A DNA stretch of 64,000 bases, from NCBI GenBank assembly GCA_045863055.1, contig BTUW01000001.1, forward strand, positions 124,001 through 188,000. The letters run 5' to 3'. Below the pieces are notes generated by a model. The model ran no database searches and had not been told where the DNA came from. It saw only the letters and a list, made by a program, of their open reading frames with translations. The stretch is from UTCHB3 sp008363265. Lineage in GTDB: Bacteria; Bacteroidota; Ignavibacteria; Ignavibacteriales; Ignavibacteriaceae. Position numbers and translations under genes: made by a program. How positions within the stretch are numbered: position 1 is the stretch's first letter; every line of letters starts with the position of its first letter. This document shows, in pieces, positions 61,651-64,000 of the stretch.

Positions 61651-64000
61651 TCAGTTTCCTCGTAAAACTGCGTTGAATTGTTTCGTTATTTTGTTTATCA
61701 ATCCGGAAAACTCTTTTTCAACCTCTTCTTCTGTCAGGGTTCTTTCTTTATCAAAGAACTCAAGAGTGAACGCGAGGCTCACTTTACCCTCACCGAGCAC
61801 TTTATCATTCTCGTACTTGTCGAAAAGATCAACACTCTTTAGAAGAGAGGAAGAATTTTTCCTGATAAATGCGGCAATGTCGCCATACTTGATGTTTGAG
61901 TCAAATATGAGAGCCATATCGCGGACGATCTTTGGATATTTAAGCAGGGGAACATACTTCCTCAACTTATCCGAATTTCGCTGAATGCAATTTACGAATA
62001 ATTCAGCACAAAAAACAACTTGTTTTATATCATATTTAGCCGCGAAAGCATCGGTCACCTTACCGTAGGTACCCAACTTCTCTTCACCGGCAAAGATATC
62101 GGCAGAATACTCGTATATCCCCTGCTCTTCAGTGTTGTACACATAGGATAACTTGTTTGTATTCAAATAAGTTTCAAGCAACGAGTTCAAGTAACCTTTA
62201 AGGTCATGGATATCAAAAAAGCGCTCTTCACTGCTCCAGGTTTTCTGTGAGGCACGACCGGTCAGAATGATCGAAATGGCGCTTTGTTCGCTGATATTTT
62301 CAAACGAAGTGAGACTCTCGCCAACCTTGTTTATTACGTGACCCGTCTCGAAGAGCATAAGGTCTTTTTCACCGTTATTGATGTTGTGTCTTACCGTATC
62401 GAGCCCTCCCTGTATGAGCGATGTTCTGAGAACTGACATTTCCGCGTTCAGGGGGTTCATCAGCACAACCGGTTCACCCGTCGCTTTTGCTGTCTCGAAC
62501 GGCTGCAGCGAGTTATTCATGATCTCATTGAAACCAAAACCGATCATCTTCGCGCGAAGTGAGTTAAGGGTTTCCATATAGTCAATTGATGACTCCAAAG
62601 GTGATGTGACCCTCTCAACCGGTGGTATATTGTCATAACCGTTGATCCTTGCGATCTCCTCGATAAGGTCTATCTCCCTTTCAACATCGGGTCTGAAACC
62701 GGGTATTTCCACCGTTAACTTCTCTGAATCACCTCCGACAACCCTGAACTCGAGGTTCTGAAGGATCGAGAGGACAAAATCGTCAGGTACATGATAGCCT
62801 AGTATTTTTTCGACACGGGCATATCTAAGATCAACTGTTTTGGTTATCAGTTTGTCTGAAACAACATCAAGCTCACCCATTAAAACTATTCCGCCGGCAA
62901 ACTGTACCATAAGCTCAGCTGCTCTTAATGCGGCGGTCATTGTGCCTTCATAATTCGTTCCTCTTTCGAAACGGTACGAAGCCTCAGTTGATAGACCAAG
63001 ATATCTTGCCGATCTCCTCACGCTTGTCGGGTTGAAGTAGGCACTCTCTATCAAAATGTTCCTGGTATTTTCGTGTACTTCAGAGTTTTCACCGCCCATA
63101 ATGCCTGCAATAGCCACTTCCTTTTCGCCATCGCAGATCATCAACACAGAATCCCGCAGTTCCCTCTCAACTGAATCGAGAGTGGTGAATTTCGAACCGT
63201 TTTTCGATCTCTTAACCACGATCTTGCTGCCGCTGAGGTTATCCAGGTCGAAAGCGTGAAGCGGTTGCCCCAACTCGAGCATTATGTAGTTGGTAATATC
63301 AACAATGTTGTTGATCGGACGCATACCAGCCATCTTCAGGCGGCTTTTCATCCAGTCCGGCGACTCGCCGATCTTCACATCTTTTACTACCACAGCCGAG
63401 TATCTCGGGCAGTTCTCAAGGTCTTCTATCTCAATGGCTACCTTGTCCCCGATCTTCTCAGAGTCACGGGAGATCACAGGTTCTTTTTTCCTGAGAGGAC
63501 GGTTGAGCAGCGCTGAAAGGTCCCTGGCCACGCCAATATGGCTTAATGCATCGGGTCTGTTGGGGGTAATTCCGATCTCGAATACGACATCGTTGTATCC
63601 GATAGCTTCTGCAAGCGGTAATCCGGGTATCGTATTTTCGGGAAGGACAAGAATGCCCGAGTGGTCGTTCGATATCCCAAGTTCAGCCTCTGAGCAGATC
63701 ATACCCTGTGAGAGCTGGCCGCGGAGTTTTGTGCTTTTGATAACAAAATCCGAGTCAGGTATTCTTGCTCCTTCGCAGGCGAGAGCCACTTTCTGACCGG
63801 CAGCCACATTCGGCGCTCCGCAAACGATCTGCAGCACTTCGTTTCCGGTGCTTACCTTGCAGAGCGACAGTTTATCCGCATTGGGGTGTTTTTCTTTTTC
63901 CACCACTTCCGCGGTTATAAAATTGTTGTAAACCTGACGGTAATCGGTTATTCCCTCAACCTCCAGGCCCGCCATTGTAAGTTCTTGGGCGATCTTTTCA
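61651..64000 (-). CDS. pheT: Phenylalanine-tRNA ligase beta subunit (N-terminus off the right edge)
   Basis: At least 782 residues in frame; the window ends inside the gene, about 20-25 residues before its true start. The family opening ELTMAGLEVEGI is seen at the edge. Domains: tRNA-binding EMAP-like domain (VEKEKHPNADKLSLCKV, with VCGAPNV), B3/B4 editing domain, B5 DNA-binding-like domain (GYHVPDDFV), catalytic-like core (RPDVEREIDLIEEIARINGYDNIP), and the C-terminal anticodon-binding FDX domain (YPKIVRDMALIFD, LFDKYENDKVLGEGKVSLAF). With PheS it charges tRNA-Phe. Confidence 0.96.
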   Translation of the reverse strand, partial: EKIAQELTMAGLEVEGITDYRQVYNNFITAEVVEKEKHPNADKLSLCKVSTGNEVLQIVCGAPNVAAGQKVALACEGARIPDSDFVIKSTKLRGQLSQGMICSEAELGISNDHSGILVLPENTIPGLPLAEAIGYNDVVFEIGITPNRPDALSHIGVARDLSALLNRPLRKKEPVISRDSEKIGDKVAIEIEDLENCPRYSAVVVKDVKIGESPDWMKSRLKMAGMRPINNIVDITNYIMLELGQPLHAFDLDNLSGSKIVVKRSKNGSKFTTLDSVERELRDSVLMICDGEKEVAIAGIMGGENSEVHENTRNILIESAYFNPTSVRRSARYLGLSTEASYRFERGTNYEGTMTAALRAAELMVQFAGGIVLMGELDVVSDKLITKTVDLRYARVEKILGYHVPDDFVLSILQNLEFRVVGGDSEKLTVEIPGFRPDVEREIDLIEEIARINGYDNIPPVERVTSPLESSIDYMETLNSLRAKMIGFGFNEIMNNSLQPFETAKATGEPVVLMNPLNAEMSVLRTSLIQGGLDTVRHNINNGEKDLMLFETGHVINKVGESLTSFENISEQSAISIILTGRASQKTWSSEERFFDIHDLKGYLNSLLETYLNTNKLSYVYNTEEQGIYEYSADIFAGEEKLGTYGKVTDAFAAKYDIKQVVFCAELFVNCIQRNSDKLRKYVPLLKYPKIVRDMALIFDSNIKYGDIAAFIRKNSSSLLKSVDLFDKYENDKVLGEGKVSLAFTLEFFDKERTLTEEEVEKEFSGLINKITKQFNAVLRGN

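Noticed and set aside
1..64000. Insertion sequences, prophage, CRISPR arrays, toxin-antitoxin pairs, genomic-island edges
   Set aside because: I saw no transposase, integrase, regular spaced repeats or tRNA-flanked insertions; gene density and style are uniform throughout.

Overview
The window is a dense, ordinary-looking stretch of a Gram-negative chromosome from the Bacteroidota/Chlorobiota side of the tree, most like Ignavibacteria. The reasons are a PorX-type response regulator with a PglZ domain, a fused ccoNO cbb3 oxidase gene, DUF1573 and SPOR proteins, a histone H1-like protein, GmhB, and a DUF4270-like lipoprotein next to glgA. Clear Shine-Dalgarno sequences and frequent TTG/GTG starts argue against a typical Bacteroides or Flavobacterium. 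This assignment is inference; no rRNA or ribosomal protein gene is present. I see no insertion sequence, prophage, CRISPR array, tRNA or rRNA.

Layout. 0-2.8 kb (minus): a PASTA-domain membrane protein, rpe, nagA and the start of folP. 3-7.2 kb (plus): a POT peptide transporter, an RqcH/NFACT protein and nagB. 7.25-12.3 kb (minus): porX, tsaE, tsaB, a DUF1573 protein, accD, panC. 12.4-20.8 kb (minus): a complete cbb3 oxidase and maturation operon in the order ccoI, ccoS, ccoNO, ccoQ (52 codons), ccoP, ccoG, fixH and a TauE/SafE-like membrane protein. 20.9-25.1 kb (minus): hydC, hydB, hydA, a trimeric NAD-linked [FeFe]-hydrogenase. 25.4-27.8 kb (plus): an HtrA/Deg protease and purB.

27.9-31.1 kb: divergent ALDH7 dehydrogenase and lysine 6-aminotransferase genes, together a lysine-to-aminoadipate route. 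31.1-36.9 kb (minus): an MFS transporter, dusB, a PAP2-like protein, a PolX-like protein with a lost polymerase active site, an enoyl-CoA hydratase and apt. 37-40.6 kb (minus): an alpha/beta hydrolase, bioY, a membrane Fe-S (HdrD/EtfD-like) oxidoreductase and a histone H1-like protein. 40.7-42 kb (plus): a stand-alone HisA-like gene and a UspA protein. 42-50.8 kb (minus): glgA, gmhB, a lipoprotein, a beta-barrel protein, a TPR protein, glyA, tatC and a polyprenyl synthase. 50.9-53.8 kb (plus): a SPOR protein, hutI and namZ. 53.8-64 kb (minus): pheT, a coiled-coil protein, zapA, a structured intergenic region (candidate 6S RNA), rny, coaE, a proline dehydrogenase, tsaD, mltG and an Ig-like lipoprotein.

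Together the genes describe a facultative heterotroph. It can respire oxygen at low tension through the cbb3 oxidase and balance NADH and ferredoxin against H2 with HydABC. It takes up peptides and catabolises lysine, proline and histidine. It recycles peptidoglycan amino sugars (NamZ, NagA, NagB) and stores glycogen. TsaB, TsaD and TsaE of the t6A pathway are all present. I found no convincing new multi-gene system. The observations most worth checking are a mirror-image pair of sigma-54-type promoter motifs between hydCBA and the protease gene, the structured zapA-rny intergenic region, the PolX homologue lacking all three polymerase carboxylates, a panC gene whose natural start seems to be AUC, and a cysteine-rich N-terminus on HydB.
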